From Evansella caseinilytica (GTDB lineage Bacteria; Bacillota; Bacilli; Bacillales; Salisediminibacteriaceae), in assembly GCF_900107275.1 (NCBI RefSeq), contig NZ_FNPI01000002.1, forward strand, positions 186,001-250,000: a stretch of DNA of 64,000 nt, read 5' to 3'. This document shows, piece after piece, positions 53,938 through 62,241 of the stretch; position 1 is the stretch's first letter, and each line of letters opens with the position of its first letter. Below the pieces are notes generated by a model. That model saw only the letters and a list, made by a program, of their open reading frames with translations, did no database searches and was not told the DNA's origin. The position numbers and the translations under genes are program-made.

Positions 53938-54000
53938 ACGGAGATAATTAGTAGCATGCATGTTACCTTTTGGGAAGTGAAAGTACGGAGAACATAATGA

Positions 54001-54041
54001 GAGGCTGTCTCAAAGTCGTTGTTTGCCTTTGAGACAGCCTC
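54001..54041. terminator. Convergent terminator between TRAP permease and yqgW
   Basis: GAGGCTGTCTCAAA/TTTGAGACAGCCTC, 14-bp perfect arms, 13-nt loop. Confidence 0.8.
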
Positions 54042-54068
54042 CAGTCGTTCCTGTTTCTTATTTATTCC

Positions 54069-54242
54069 TCAGCTGCTTTCAGGGAAAATGATTGAAAGGA
54101 TTGTGCGGATGGAAAACCAACCGAAAACAGCAATTGTAATTGCTGCGAATCCGACTGCAAAGAAATTTTTACGCTTGAACTCTCTGAATAAACCGACTGC
54201 AGCTAAGATTGCAATTAAAAGAGTAATAATTCCAAGCACCAT
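54069..54242 (-). CDS. yqgW: Small membrane protein, DUF2759 (YqgW-like)
   Basis: A 57-residue product: MVLGIITLLIAILAAVGLFR continuing EFKRKNFFAVGFAAITIAVF. Two membrane helices separated by a basic turn (REFKRKNF). The pattern fits the DUF2759 family of Bacillus and lies beside yqgX. GGAGG lies 9 nt before the ATG. Family function unknown. The plus-strand frame over the same bases is a shadow. The symbol is by position (yqgV-yqgW-yqgX) and is less certain than the family. Confidence 0.75.
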   Translation of the reverse strand: MVLGIITLLIAILAAVGLFREFKRKNFFAVGFAAITIAVFGWFSIRTILSIIFPESS

Positions 54243-54498
54243 CTTCAATTTCCTCCTTTAATTATGTATTAAGAGGTCAATCTTCTTTAAAAGCTATTAT
54301 GTCCTTATACAATAAAATACATAAATATTTTACTTCTTTTTTTGCTGTTTGTCGAGAGAAAGCTGCTGAAAAACAGTCATGGCCTGGAATAATGACGGGA
54401 AGGAGCTCCGCTGCAGCGGTCATTCGATTTGCACCGGCTTTGCAAGGTACGATTCCTGCGTAGTAAAATAAGGAGACAGAAAAAGGAGGGCAAATATA

Positions 54499-55140
54499 AT
54501 GAAATGGAAACAGATGCCTTTAGGACCTTTGCAAACGAATTGCTATATTGTTTATAAAGAAAATGGCGCCGGAGTTGTCATTGACCCGGGGGGAGACGCA
54601 GTAAAGCTGAAGCAATGGCTGAAGGAAAAGGAAATAACGGTACAAGCGATTTTGCTGACACATGCTCATTTTGATCATATTGGCGCGGTCGAGGCCGTGA
54701 GAACCGCTTTTCATGCTCCGGTATATGTACATACAAACGAAGCAGCGTGGTTAAGTGATCCGCAGTTAAACGGCTCCGGGTTATTTTCCGGGATTGAACA
54801 AATATCCGCCGGCAAGGCTGATAACTATTTATTCGGAGAGGGACCGGTAGAAATCGGGGATTTCGAGTGCCAAGTATACGAAACTCCAGGGCATTCTCCG
54901 GGAAGTGTTTCATTTTATTTTCCGAAGGATGGGGTCGTTTTTTCCGGAGATGTTTTATTTAGTGGCGGAGTTGGCAGAACAGATCTTCCCGGCGGTGAAC
55001 ATGGCACATTGATGAAATCCATCCACGACAAGCTGCTTTCTTTGCCTGATGAAACGATTGTGGCAAACGGGCACGGATCGGTAACGACGATCGGGCAGGA
55101 AAAAGAAGACAATCCATTTATCAACGGCTTCGGCTGGTAG
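54499..55140 (+). CDS. yqgX: MBL-fold hydrolase, YqgX (glyoxalase II-like)
   Basis: A 213-residue metallo-beta-lactamase-fold enzyme. The metal motif is THAHFDHIGA (residues 54-63), with further ligands in TPGHSPGSV and FSGDVLFSGGVGR, and H in NGHGSVT. It resembles hydroxyacylglutathione hydrolase family proteins; the substrate in Bacillus, which lacks glutathione, is not settled (bacillithiol adducts are one possibility). ATG after AAGGAGG. Same gene order as B. subtilis. Followed by a terminator. Confidence 0.92.
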   Translation: MKWKQMPLGPLQTNCYIVYKENGAGVVIDPGGDAVKLKQWLKEKEITVQAILLTHAHFDHIGAVEAVRTAFHAPVYVHTNEAAWLSDPQLNGSGLFSGIEQISAGKADNYLFGEGPVEIGDFECQVYETPGHSPGSVSFYFPKDGVVFSGDVLFSGGVGRTDLPGGEHGTLMKSIHDKLLSLPDETIVANGHGSVTTIGQEKEDNPFINGFGW

Positions 55141-55170
55141 GGGAAAAAAGTATTTCAAGGATAAAAAAAT

Positions 55171-55197
55171 GACCTTCTATGGGGAACATAGAAGGTC
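55171..55197 (+). terminator. Terminator after yqgX
   Basis: GACCTTCTATG/CATAGAAGGTC, 5-nt loop, followed by GTTTGG; preceded by an A-run, so it could also work on the minus strand. Confidence 0.7.
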
Positions 55198-55347
55198 GTT
55201 TGGGGAGTTAATCAAGTATCAATGAACTTTTTGAGGGGGGAGGGGGAACTCCCGAAGATCATTGTTCTACTGACAAGTTAATTATAATTCGATGTTTCCA
55301 CTGTGTCAACAGTGTAAACTCATTTTTTCGGAGAGGTGAGGTAGCAG

Positions 55348-56481
55348 ATGACGAAGGTGTTGAAAAAGCTGGCGGAACGGTTCAACCGTCCGGTGTCCTA
55401 TTCAGAATATATGGAAGTGGCATTATATGATCCGGAGGCAGGTTATTACATGAGAAATCATGTGAAGCTGGGGAAAGAAGGAGATTTTTACACGAGCAAC
55501 CACGTTCATCCTGTTTTTCCAAAGACATTTGCCCGCTTTATCGCAGATATACTGAAAAAGGAAGGCCTGCCGCCTCGTATTTGCGAATGGGGAGGGGGCG
55601 ACGGTTTATTTGCCGCTAATGTCCTGAAGTATATGCAGGAAGTTGAACCTGATCTGTTTGCGGAACTGCAATATTTTATCGTCGAGGCAAGCCCGTTTCA
55701 TCAACAGCTGTTGCGAGACAGGCTGGAATGTTTTTCCGGAAAAGCGAGGATTTTTTCTTCACTGGAGGATATCCGCAAAGATCACCCTTCCTTTGATGGC
55801 ATCGTGTTCTCCAATGAATTGATCGATGCTTTGCCGGTTCATGTTGTACAACAAAAAAACGGGGAGCTTTTAGAAATTTTAGTGAAGCTTCATGGCGATC
55901 AGTTGTGCGAAACTACGGTGTCATGCATAAATACACAGCTGCTGGAGTGGCTCGAAAAATACGGTCCCGTATTAAAGGAGCAGCGGTTTGAAATATGCCT
56001 GGCGATGAAAAGCTGGCTGGAGAACATCGGCAACTGGTTGACAAAAGGGATGCTGATCACGGTTGACTATGGCTATTCCAACGAAGAATGGACGTCTGCG
56101 GAGCATCATGAAGGATCATTAAGGGGATACTATCAGCACAGGATGATCAGGGATCCATTAACATACCCTGGAGAAATGGATTTGACGCACCATATTCAAT
56201 GGGATGCCTTTCTCCGGATTGCGGGGGAATGTGGTTTTGATCACGTTATTCATGAAGGGCAGGATCGATTTTTGTTGAAGGCTGGTTTATTTACATTTTT
56301 GCAGAAGACGGACGATTTTCATCCATTTTCAGAAGCGTATAAGCAAAATCGCGCGATCCAATCCCTTGTTCATCCCGGGGGGATCAGCTCGGCATTTCAA
56401 GTGAGCGTGCAAGGGAAGGGCCTTCTGAAACAGCAGGATTATTTATATTTTACAGAAGATCCATTCGCGGGGAGTTCATAG
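55348..56481 (+). CDS. MidA/NDUFAF7-type SAM-dependent methyltransferase
   Basis: A 377-residue protein. The N-terminal region ISYSEYMEVALYDPEAGYYM-like (here VSYSEYMEVALYDPEAGYYM) and EGDFYTSNHVHPVFP are typical of the MidA family. The SAM-binding loop is CEWGGGDGLFA; later VFSNELIDALPVHVV. In mitochondria the homologue methylates an arginine of complex I; in Bacillus the target is unknown. GAGGTGAGG precedes the ATG. It lies between yqgX and yqgY, a position I do not know from B. subtilis. A strong terminator follows at 56554. Confidence 0.88.
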   Translation: MTKVLKKLAERFNRPVSYSEYMEVALYDPEAGYYMRNHVKLGKEGDFYTSNHVHPVFPKTFARFIADILKKEGLPPRICEWGGGDGLFAANVLKYMQEVEPDLFAELQYFIVEASPFHQQLLRDRLECFSGKARIFSSLEDIRKDHPSFDGIVFSNELIDALPVHVVQQKNGELLEILVKLHGDQLCETTVSCINTQLLEWLEKYGPVLKEQRFEICLAMKSWLENIGNWLTKGMLITVDYGYSNEEWTSAEHHEGSLRGYYQHRMIRDPLTYPGEMDLTHHIQWDAFLRIAGECGFDHVIHEGQDRFLLKAGLFTFLQKTDDFHPFSEAYKQNRAIQSLVHPGGISSAFQVSVQGKGLLKQQDYLYFTEDPFAGSS

Positions 56482-56553
56482 ACGTAGCAATAAATATTGC
56501 TGTCCGCCCGCCGTCATGGAAAACGGCAGAGCAGCATTCTGTAAAGCCTGAAA

Positions 56554-56598
56554 AAAGCCGGTTTACAAGCTGTTTTGAAAAACTTGTAAACCGGCTTT
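56554..56598 (+). terminator. Terminator after the MidA-type gene
   Basis: AAAGCCGGTTTACAAG/CTTGTAAACCGGCTTT, 16-bp perfect arms, 13-nt loop, then TAGC. Confidence 0.8.
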
Positions 56599-56617
56599 TA
56601 GCAATCATTATTGAGAT

Positions 56618-56742
56618 GGCGTTCGAAAAAAGTGCGGAAAACAGCATCTGCGAATCTCAGCGTTTTGTTGCCCCTCCGCCGCTCTAGCCATTCCCGCCAT
56701 GATCTTTATGTCGCTGTTGTGTCCATCTTTTTGAACAAACAC
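56618..56742 (-). repeat. Family B repeat, diverged copy
   Basis: GCGTTCGAAAAAAGTGCGG ... CTGCGAATCTCAGCG ... TTGCCCCTCCGCCGCT ... CTTTTTGAACAAAC. Same order of blocks as 57028-57181, with many substitutions; ends 2-3 nt from the yqgY stop codon. Confidence 0.75.
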
Positions 56743-56744
56743 TA

Positions 56745-56990
56745 TTAATGTCCGCCGATACTAGGCACTAAAACGAACGTGGAATAATACGTAAACCCAA
56801 CAAAGAACAATGTTAAATACGCTCCGAAAATATACATGTAAGCTCTTTCGGACAATTTCAGATAACTGAGAGCTATGAATGCCCCTGTTTGTCCGAAAAA
56901 CAATATTGCCATTTGCTGCATATCTCCGACCATAAATAAAACGGCCATGATCCCGGTCCAGAAGCCGCAAACACGGAACATACGATCCAC
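56745..56990 (-). CDS. yqgY: YqgY (DUF2626) membrane protein
   Basis: An 81-residue protein. N-terminus MDRMFRVCGFWTGIMAVLFM, then GDMQQMAILFFGQTGAF and YMYIFGAYLTLFFVGFTYYS. Three membrane helices. Clear DUF2626/YqgY match. GTG start 8 nt after AAGGAGG. In B. subtilis, yqgY follows yqgX on the same side. Both flanks here are family B repeats (56618-56742 and 57028-57181), so the gene is bracketed by two copies of the same element, on the same strand orientation. Confidence 0.9.
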   Translation of the reverse strand: MDRMFRVCGFWTGIMAVLFMVGDMQQMAILFFGQTGAFIALSYLKLSERAYMYIFGAYLTLFFVGFTYYSTFVLVPSIGGH

Positions 56991-57027
56991 GATGTCTTCC
57001 TCCTTTTATGTAGTTCATTTTTTAAGC

Positions 57028-57181
57028 TGATGCTCAAAAAGTGCGGGAACCAGCGCCTGCGAATCTCAACGCCAGCGTTGCCCCTCCGCTGCTCACGTAC
57101 GCTCAGTGTACGCTGCGCTGCTCGGACCTGCCGCGCCTCGACCTTCTTGCCGCTGGTATGTCCTCCTTTTTGAACAAGCAC
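57028..57181 (-). repeat. Family B repeat, full-length copy
   Basis: GCTCAAAAAGTGCGGGAACC ... CGAATCTCAACGCCAGCG ... GCTGCTCACGTACGCTCAGT ... CTCGACCTTCTTGCCGCTGG ... CTCCTTTTTGAACAAGC. G+C-rich interior with an inner hairpin CGTAC/GTACG. Reference copy for the family. Confidence 0.85.
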
Positions 57182-57394
57182 TATTAAGATGACGTTCAAA
57201 ATAATTGTGACAAATATGTTACACTTTATTATAAAACGAATGCAGTACTTTGTAAAATAATTCTTATCTATGTGTCCCAAAAAAGATGAACTCGCTGAGA
57301 AAAATCAGCAAGAAGAATGCAAAAGGGCCTCTTTCCCCATTTTGAATCCAGCTTTCAGTACATTCAACAGTTAGCAAGTTTTGTTTTAGGATAT

Positions 57395-58105
57395 TCAGAT
57401 CTCTGGCAGCACAATCGTAGAATATGTGCAAGCCATTTCATCTTTTTGAAACATGCTCGTTTCTTCCTTCAGCTTAATATCCCCGAAGAAATAATTAAAA
57501 ATACCGTTTATCAGTGCGTGATGCATTCTACAGATACCGCGGGTATTGGCAGCGATCTCTTTAAAGGTGCAGTTGTAGATGCGAAAAACAATTTCGCGTT
57601 TATCATCATCATAATGAATTTCCGGATTAAGACCTTGATTAAGGGCAATCCGTTCAATGAATTTTACTTTTTCCCTTGGATCCATTTGATGGATGCTTTG
57701 TTCCAAAGAACCAGCGTAATCTTTTGCAGACTCGTAGCCAAACCTTTTCCCGGTTTCTTCGAGAGCGTCAAGGCCAGCTTCCCCAAGCGATGCCAGTGTT
57801 TCAATGGCGATTTCCGACAACCGCTGGTAATCGCGGTAAGGAAATTGGAGACTGACGACTTCATCGGACAACTGATAAAATCGGCTTGGCCGACCGCCTT
57901 TCCCGTTTTTTTTCGTATCTGAATAAAGCATGTTGACATCCTCTAATTTTGTTAAATGCAACCTTGCAACATTGGCGTGTATTTTAAAGGTATCGGCAAT
58001 TTCTTGAACGGTTACTTCCCGATGCTGTCTTGCGATGTATTGATAAATGGAAAACCTTGTCGGGTCTGATAATACACCGGTTATTTTGAGGGTTTGTTGT
58101 TCCAT
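57395..58105 (-). CDS. SufR-like HTH transcriptional regulator
   Basis: A 236-residue protein. The winged helix (1-80) reads VLSDPTRFSIYQYIARQHRE, TVQEIADTFKIHANVARLHL and GGRPSRFYQLSD, an ArsR/DeoR-like DNA-binding domain with a wing loop GRPSRF, as in SufR-type regulators. The C-terminal half has NCTFKEIA, GICRMHH and a late MACTY cysteine, compatible with binding of a metal or Fe-S cluster, as in SufR. The target genes are not identified. ATG chosen at 58105 (AGGAG 9 nt upstream); the TTG before it is possible. Confidence 0.8.
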   Translation of the reverse strand: MEQQTLKITGVLSDPTRFSIYQYIARQHREVTVQEIADTFKIHANVARLHLTKLEDVNMLYSDTKKNGKGGRPSRFYQLSDEVVSLQFPYRDYQRLSEIAIETLASLGEAGLDALEETGKRFGYESAKDYAGSLEQSIHQMDPREKVKFIERIALNQGLNPEIHYDDDKREIVFRIYNCTFKEIAANTRGICRMHHALINGIFNYFFGDIKLKEETSMFQKDEMACTYSTIVLPEI

Positions 58106-58342
58106 CAAGATCCACTCCTAATGTTAGTTCTTGTTCTAATTATAGTATACGATATAAAAAGAAATAAACGCATTTTCACCATAATAAAGTGATTTACTTG
58201 TCCCTGGCCCCGCACAATTTTGTGAACATAGATTGAATATTCAGTTATTTTCAGGGTGAAAAGGGGCTTAAAGTAGAAGTTATTAAAGAAAAAAGGTATG
58301 ATTGTTTAATAGAATACTTATTATAACAGGAGGAACGATTAT

Positions 58343-58771
58343 ATGAGTAAAATCAATGTAAAAGATTTTTTTATCGGTGCAGTCATTGGCGGAATCGTCG
58401 GAGCGGCGTCAGCTGCATTACTTGCACCTAAGTCAGGAAAGGAGCTGCGTACAGACATCTGTCAAAAGGCGACAGCGGCAAAGGATAAATCGATCGTACT
58501 TACGAATGCGGCGCTTGAAAAGGGCGCTGAATATGGAAAATATGCACGTGAAAAATCAACGGAGCTGACGGATGCGGTGAAAAGTCAATGGGATAAGGTC
58601 GCAGAAGGAGCAGAGGCGGTTGTAGACAAAGCTGTTCAAGCGGGAAGTGACATTGCCGAAGCGCTGAAAAGTGAAAAAGACAATGGCAGACAGTTGGCGG
58701 AACAGGTTGTTAACGAAATTGAGGAAACGGGTGACCGTTTACAGGAAGACAATCAAGCAAGCACGAAATAG
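58343..58771 (+). CDS. YtxH-domain protein
   Basis: A 142-residue protein. An N-terminal membrane or amphipathic hairpin (VKDFFIGAVIGGIVGAASAA), LLAPKSGKELR, then a long Ala/Glu/Lys-rich helix. This is the YtxH (general stress, gas-vesicle-like) architecture, in which APKSGKELR is the family hallmark. Such genes often belong to the SigB regulon; I do not see a clear SigB promoter. GGAGG before the ATG. A hairpin after the stop may act as terminator. Confidence 0.85.
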   Translation: MSKINVKDFFIGAVIGGIVGAASAALLAPKSGKELRTDICQKATAAKDKSIVLTNAALEKGAEYGKYAREKSTELTDAVKSQWDKVAEGAEAVVDKAVQAGSDIAEALKSEKDNGRQLAEQVVNEIEETGDRLQEDNQASTK

Positions 58772-58827
58772 CGAATGTTCAAGTGAACATTCGGAAATCA
58801 GCGAACGAACAAGCGCTGCGACGCTTT

Positions 58828-58869
58828 GAAGGCGGTGTTTCACAATATTGTGATTTTGAGGCCACCGCC
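58828..58869 (+). terminator. Terminator-like hairpin after the YtxH gene
   Basis: GGCGGTG/CACCGCC with inner CACAATATTGTG palindrome; only a weak T-run. Confidence 0.5.
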
Positions 58870-58960
58870 AGAGACGGAATGCCTTTCCAGTTTTGTTTAA
58901 CGAAAGCATAAATAATGAATTCGGAAAGTTGACTGGTTGCAGTGCTTTCACTTTTCTTCT

Positions 58961-59035
58961 TGGCTGGGATGGCAGGATTCGAACCTGCGCATCACGGAGT
59001 CAAAGTCCGTTGCCTTGCCACTTGGCTAGATCCCA
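58961..59035 (-). tRNA. tRNA-Gln (TTG)
   Basis: A 75-nt cloverleaf with encoded CCA. The anticodon loop CTTTGAC gives TTG. Acceptor TGGGAT pairs with ATCCCA; the seventh pair is a C-C mismatch (C7/C66). Isolated tRNA gene between the YtxH gene and repeat A4. Confidence 0.93.
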
Positions 59036-59067
59036 TCGGAAGCTCTTGTGAATGATGCTCTTAAAGA

Positions 59068-59427
59068 GTCTGTTCAAAAAAGCAATGGTTCCGCACGATG
59101 CGCCCAATTCCACCTAAATGCTGCCCACGTCCTATGGACAACGGCGGAATGTCGCCATCCTCCAATTCCGCTTAAGTACTACTCACGTCCTGTGAGTAAC
59201 AGCGGAATGTCGTCATCCTGACTCTGAGAAAACCACTCACAGACGGGCTGAAAAGAATGCATCGGCTCCACTCATTGTCTCTTCCTCTGCTAGTATAGCG
59301 CTGAGGATTATCCAAGTACCATCGCCCGCGATGACACGATGAGACAGCTCGCAGCTTCTCAGTGAAGTACAGCTCATTGCTTCGTGCTTGTTCAAAAAGA
59401 TAAAAAACGATCTTTTTGAACAAGCAC
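59068..59427 (-). repeat. Family A element, copy A4 with duplicated hairpin module
   Basis: Begins GTCTGTTCAAAAAAGC and ends in a perfect H hairpin at 59384-59427 (GTGCTTG arms, loop AAAAAACG). It contains two tandem copies of the removable module (59104-59162 and 59163-59220, about 59 bp each). Flanks TCTTAAAGA and ACTTAAAAT share CTTAAA, a possible decayed target duplication. Lies 114 nt upstream of comGA. Confidence 0.88.
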
Positions 59428-59540
59428 TTAAAATAACACAGATAAAAAAATTATTCCTTTTTTTAAAAAATGAAGGATTTTTCCAGATTGGTGTCGAAGA
59501 GTTTAGACAACTTCCATTAAAGAAAGGTGGTGATAAAAAA

Positions 59541-60623
59541 ATGGAAGTGGAAAGTAAAACAAAAGATATTTTATCGCAAGCATTGTCTTACGGTGCTTCC
59601 GATGTTCATTTCGTCCCGAAGGAACACACTGCCGTCATACGTTTCAGGATTGATGGACAACTGACGGAGATGGAACAGTTGTCGATCAAGTCAATGCTGA
59701 AACTTATTGGACATTTAAAATTTGTTTCCGGTATGGACGTTGGTGAACGAAGGCGCCCGCAAAACAGCTCCTTGGAACTCCCCCTCTCCAGCAACATCTG
59801 CTCGTTAAGACTATCCACTTTTCCTTCATCTTTTCATGAGACATTAGCAGTACGGCTGTTCCCGCATGAAACCCAGCAAACGTTAGAACAACTCTGTTTA
59901 TTCCCTTCCCAGGCAAATCAATTACTGCAACTCACCCGTGTCCCTCATGGCTTGATACTCATATGCGGTGCCACCGGTTCAGGAAAAACGACAACGCTGT
60001 ATACTTTGCTGCACACAAGCTTGTATATGATGAAGCAAAATATCATTACTCTTGAAGATCCGGTTGAAAAAAAGCACGATCAATTTTTGCAGATGGAAAT
60101 TAACGAACGGGCAGGGATCACATATTCCGAAGGGTTGAGGAACTTGCTGCGGCATGATCCGGATGTCATTATGATCGGTGAAATCCGTGATAAGGAAACG
60201 GCACAGCTGGCCGTCAGAGCAGCTCTCACAGGACATCTCGTACTATCTACCTTGCACAGCAGCAGTACTTTAGGTGCGCTCAGGCGATTGCGGGACTTGG
60301 GAATAACCGAAATGGAATTGTACGAAACGCTGCAAGGGATCATCGCACAACGGCTTGTGCAAATTGTTTGCCCGTATTGCGGGGAAAATTGCCATCATTT
60401 TTGCCGGAAATATCGAACCAGAAGGAGGAGCGCTGTTTTCGAAATCCTGGCCGGTGCAGCATTAACGGAAGCGATCAGCCAAGGCCCCGGCATCCCAATG
60501 CCCGCAGTCAAAACATTAATGGGTCTTGTAAACAAAGGCGTTCTTCTCGGGTATATCGGTGAAAAAGAATTATTTCGCTACAGAAAGGGAATAGAAAATG
60601 AAAACCAAGGAGTTTCGTCATGA
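59541..60623 (+). CDS. comGA: Competence pilus assembly ATPase ComGA
   Basis: Cytoplasmic GspE/PilB-type ATPase that drives pseudopilus assembly for DNA uptake. The 360-residue product has Walker A GATGSGKT at 143-150, aspartate box, Walker B LLRHDPDVIMIGEIRD near 202-217 and the His box GHLVLSTLH at 231-239. A CxxC zinc pair (CPYC) is near residue 313, and a further C/H cluster follows. The ATG at 59541 lies behind AAAGAAAGGTGGTG. Upstream 110 nt are A/T-rich, with AATTATTCCTTTT and AAATGAAGGATTT resembling ComK half-boxes but not matching well. It overlaps comGB by 26 nt. Confidence 0.93.
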   Translation: MEVESKTKDILSQALSYGASDVHFVPKEHTAVIRFRIDGQLTEMEQLSIKSMLKLIGHLKFVSGMDVGERRRPQNSSLELPLSSNICSLRLSTFPSSFHETLAVRLFPHETQQTLEQLCLFPSQANQLLQLTRVPHGLILICGATGSGKTTTLYTLLHTSLYMMKQNIITLEDPVEKKHDQFLQMEINERAGITYSEGLRNLLRHDPDVIMIGEIRDKETAQLAVRAALTGHLVLSTLHSSSTLGALRRLRDLGITEMELYETLQGIIAQRLVQIVCPYCGENCHHFCRKYRTRRRSAVFEILAGAALTEAISQGPGIPMPAVKTLMGLVNKGVLLGYIGEKELFRYRKGIENENQGVSS

Positions 60624-61623
60624 TTTGGAGCGGTGTGAGTGGCTGCAGCACCTTTCTTCACTTCTAGGAGAAGGGTTCAGCCTTTCCGAAGCCCTGCTGC
60701 TGTTCAAAGAATTTCACAAAGGTGCGAAGAAAGCATGGTGCGAATCAATTTATCAGGCTCTCTCGAATGGAGAAGATTTCTCCACGCAACTGCTTCGTGC
60801 CGGCTATACAAAAGATGTTGTCAGCTACCTTTACTTTGTCGAAAAATACGGTGAGTTGAAGCCGGGCCTCGACAATGCCGCCTTATTGTTGAAAAAACGT
60901 TATGAGTTAAAGCAAAACATCAGAAAGTTATTGCAATATCCCGTGTTTTTAATCCTCTGTCTTGCCGTGATTATCACCGTGCTGTCGGAAGGTGTTTTTC
61001 CGCAGTTTCAATATTTTTTTTCCTCGATGAATCAAGAATTGCCCTGGTTTACAAAATGGATGATATCGCTGCTGTCCGTTTTTCGGCTTCCGTATCTTTT
61101 CCTGTTTTGCGTTACGTTGTTGTTCCTGCTTTTATGGCTCCGGCGTAAATCTTCCTATCAGCGGATCATGCTGCTGCTGCGAATCCCCTACTTGCGAACG
61201 TATGTCCAATCGATGTTGTCTTATTATTTCTCCACCCAGCTCTCCCCGATGCTTCTCAACGGATTTTCCTTATTTCATGCATTGAAAGTGATGGAAGAGC
61301 ATTCGAAAATCGATTTTTTCCACCAAGAAGCAAAATCCCTTTCGCTTCATTTGCAGGCCGGCGAACCACTGTCGGAGGTCATTGCCGATAAGGAGCATTA
61401 TGACAGGCAACTGGCCGCGGTTATCCGCATGGGAGAAGCGAAAGGAAGGCTTGGCTTGGAGTTGGAGCGTTACGCCAATTACTTGTTTCACCGACAATTC
61501 GAGAGTCTTCATCGCTTGCTTGCCACGCTGCAGCCTGTTATCTACGGAGCAATCGGATTCATTGTCCTCGTTCTGTTTCTGTCGATGATGCTTCCGATCT
61601 TTAGTATCGTGGATGGCTGGTAA
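60598..61623 (+). CDS. comGB: Competence pilus platform protein ComGB
   Basis: A 341-residue polytopic inner-membrane protein of the GspF/PilC family. Two GspF domains: residues about 10-125 and 205-330, around three membrane helices (LILCLAVIITVLSEGVFPQF, LFLFCVTLLFLLLWL, and the C-terminal VIYGAIGFIVLVLFLSMMLP). It overlaps comGA by 26 nt with the ATG inside comGA, implying coupled translation. After its stop, a 297-nt gap precedes comGC. In B. subtilis comGC follows directly. Confidence 0.93.
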   Translation: MKTKEFRHDLERCEWLQHLSSLLGEGFSLSEALLLFKEFHKGAKKAWCESIYQALSNGEDFSTQLLRAGYTKDVVSYLYFVEKYGELKPGLDNAALLLKKRYELKQNIRKLLQYPVFLILCLAVIITVLSEGVFPQFQYFFSSMNQELPWFTKWMISLLSVFRLPYLFLFCVTLLFLLLWLRRKSSYQRIMLLLRIPYLRTYVQSMLSYYFSTQLSPMLLNGFSLFHALKVMEEHSKIDFFHQEAKSLSLHLQAGEPLSEVIADKEHYDRQLAAVIRMGEAKGRLGLELERYANYLFHRQFESLHRLLATLQPVIYGAIGFIVLVLFLSMMLPIFSIVDGW

Positions 61624-61641
61624 AACAATATATCCTCTTGC

Positions 61642-61785
61642 TTATTCCCTGCGTTGAAAATCTCGGTGATGCTGCATGCAAGTCCAGCGTAAAAGTTGCC
61701 GTTCCTCTTCTGTCAGCTTACGTACCAGCTTTTCCTCAAATTCTTTACTCAGTAAGGTGAAAAGCTGCTGATGGTTCACCAACAT
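61642..61785 (-). CDS. Small ORF antisense within the comG operon
   Basis: Opposite strand, 47 codons from ATG (45 from the GTG at 61779). Product MLVNHQQLFTLLSKEFEEKL continues VRKLTEEERQLLRWTCMQHH. A strong GGGAGGG SD lies 6 nt before the GTG. Strongly helical, charged, with one cysteine. I do not recognise a family. Its good SD and codon pattern suggest a real gene, but it is short. If real, it is transcribed against comGA-GG. Confidence 0.5.
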   Translation of the reverse strand: MLVNHQQLFTLLSKEFEEKLVRKLTEEERQLLRWTCMQHHRDFQRRE

Positions 61786-61920
61786 CCCTCCCGTGACGAA
61801 GTCATTACCAGTATTCTTACGTAAAAGTATAGCTTATTCCCTAGAAAAAAAACACACAAATAACGAGATTAATTTTAAAAATTTTAAAAAATCAAAAATA
61901 TCTTAGGAAGGAAAATAAAC

Positions 61921-62238
61921 GTGAAAAAAATCTTTTACTTGTTACGAAAAGAAGTAAAAAACAAGCGGGGTTTCACCTTGCTGGAAATGATGATCGTCAT
62001 TGTGATCATTTCCATTTTGCTGCTGATTGCGGTGCCGAATTTAGCAAAAAACAAAGACATGGCCAATGAAAAAGGTTGTGAGGCAACGATTGAACTGCTG
62101 CGGGCTCAAAAAACGGCATATGAAATTGAAACAGGAAACACTTTAACTGATTTGGAGACGTTATTGGCACAAAAATATGTTGATAGAATTACTTGTCCGG
62201 ACGGCAGAACGCCGGACATGAAAGACTTGGATTTTTGA
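61921..62238 (+). CDS. comGC: Major pseudopilin ComGC
   Basis: A 105-residue prepilin. The class-3 signal KRGFTLLEMMIVIVIISILL has the ComC processing site between G and F, with E at mature position 5. The C-terminal globular part is short and contains two cysteines (residues C63-region GCEAT and TCPDG) that can form a disulfide. GTG start 9 nt after AGGAAGG. It is the first gene after a 297-nt gap from comGB, so it may have its own promoter; an A/T-rich stretch (61855-61905) lies upstream. Confidence 0.93.
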   Translation: MKKIFYLLRKEVKNKRGFTLLEMMIVIVIISILLLIAVPNLAKNKDMANEKGCEATIELLRAQKTAYEIETGNTLTDLETLLAQKYVDRITCPDGRTPDMKDLDF

Positions 62239-62241
62239 CCG

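Noticed and set aside
54019-54261. 80-codon plus-strand frame
   Set aside because: It is antisense to the small yqgW-like gene, which has a good SD and a recognisable membrane hairpin.
59388-59540. Upstream extension of comGA into hairpin H8 (MFKKIKNDLFEQ)
   Set aside because: The same peptide appears wherever the hairpin is read; the true start at 59541 has an SD.
59431-59540. ComK box upstream of comGA
   Set aside because: A/T-rich dyads are present, but neither spacing nor AAAA-N5-TTTT halves match well enough to call.
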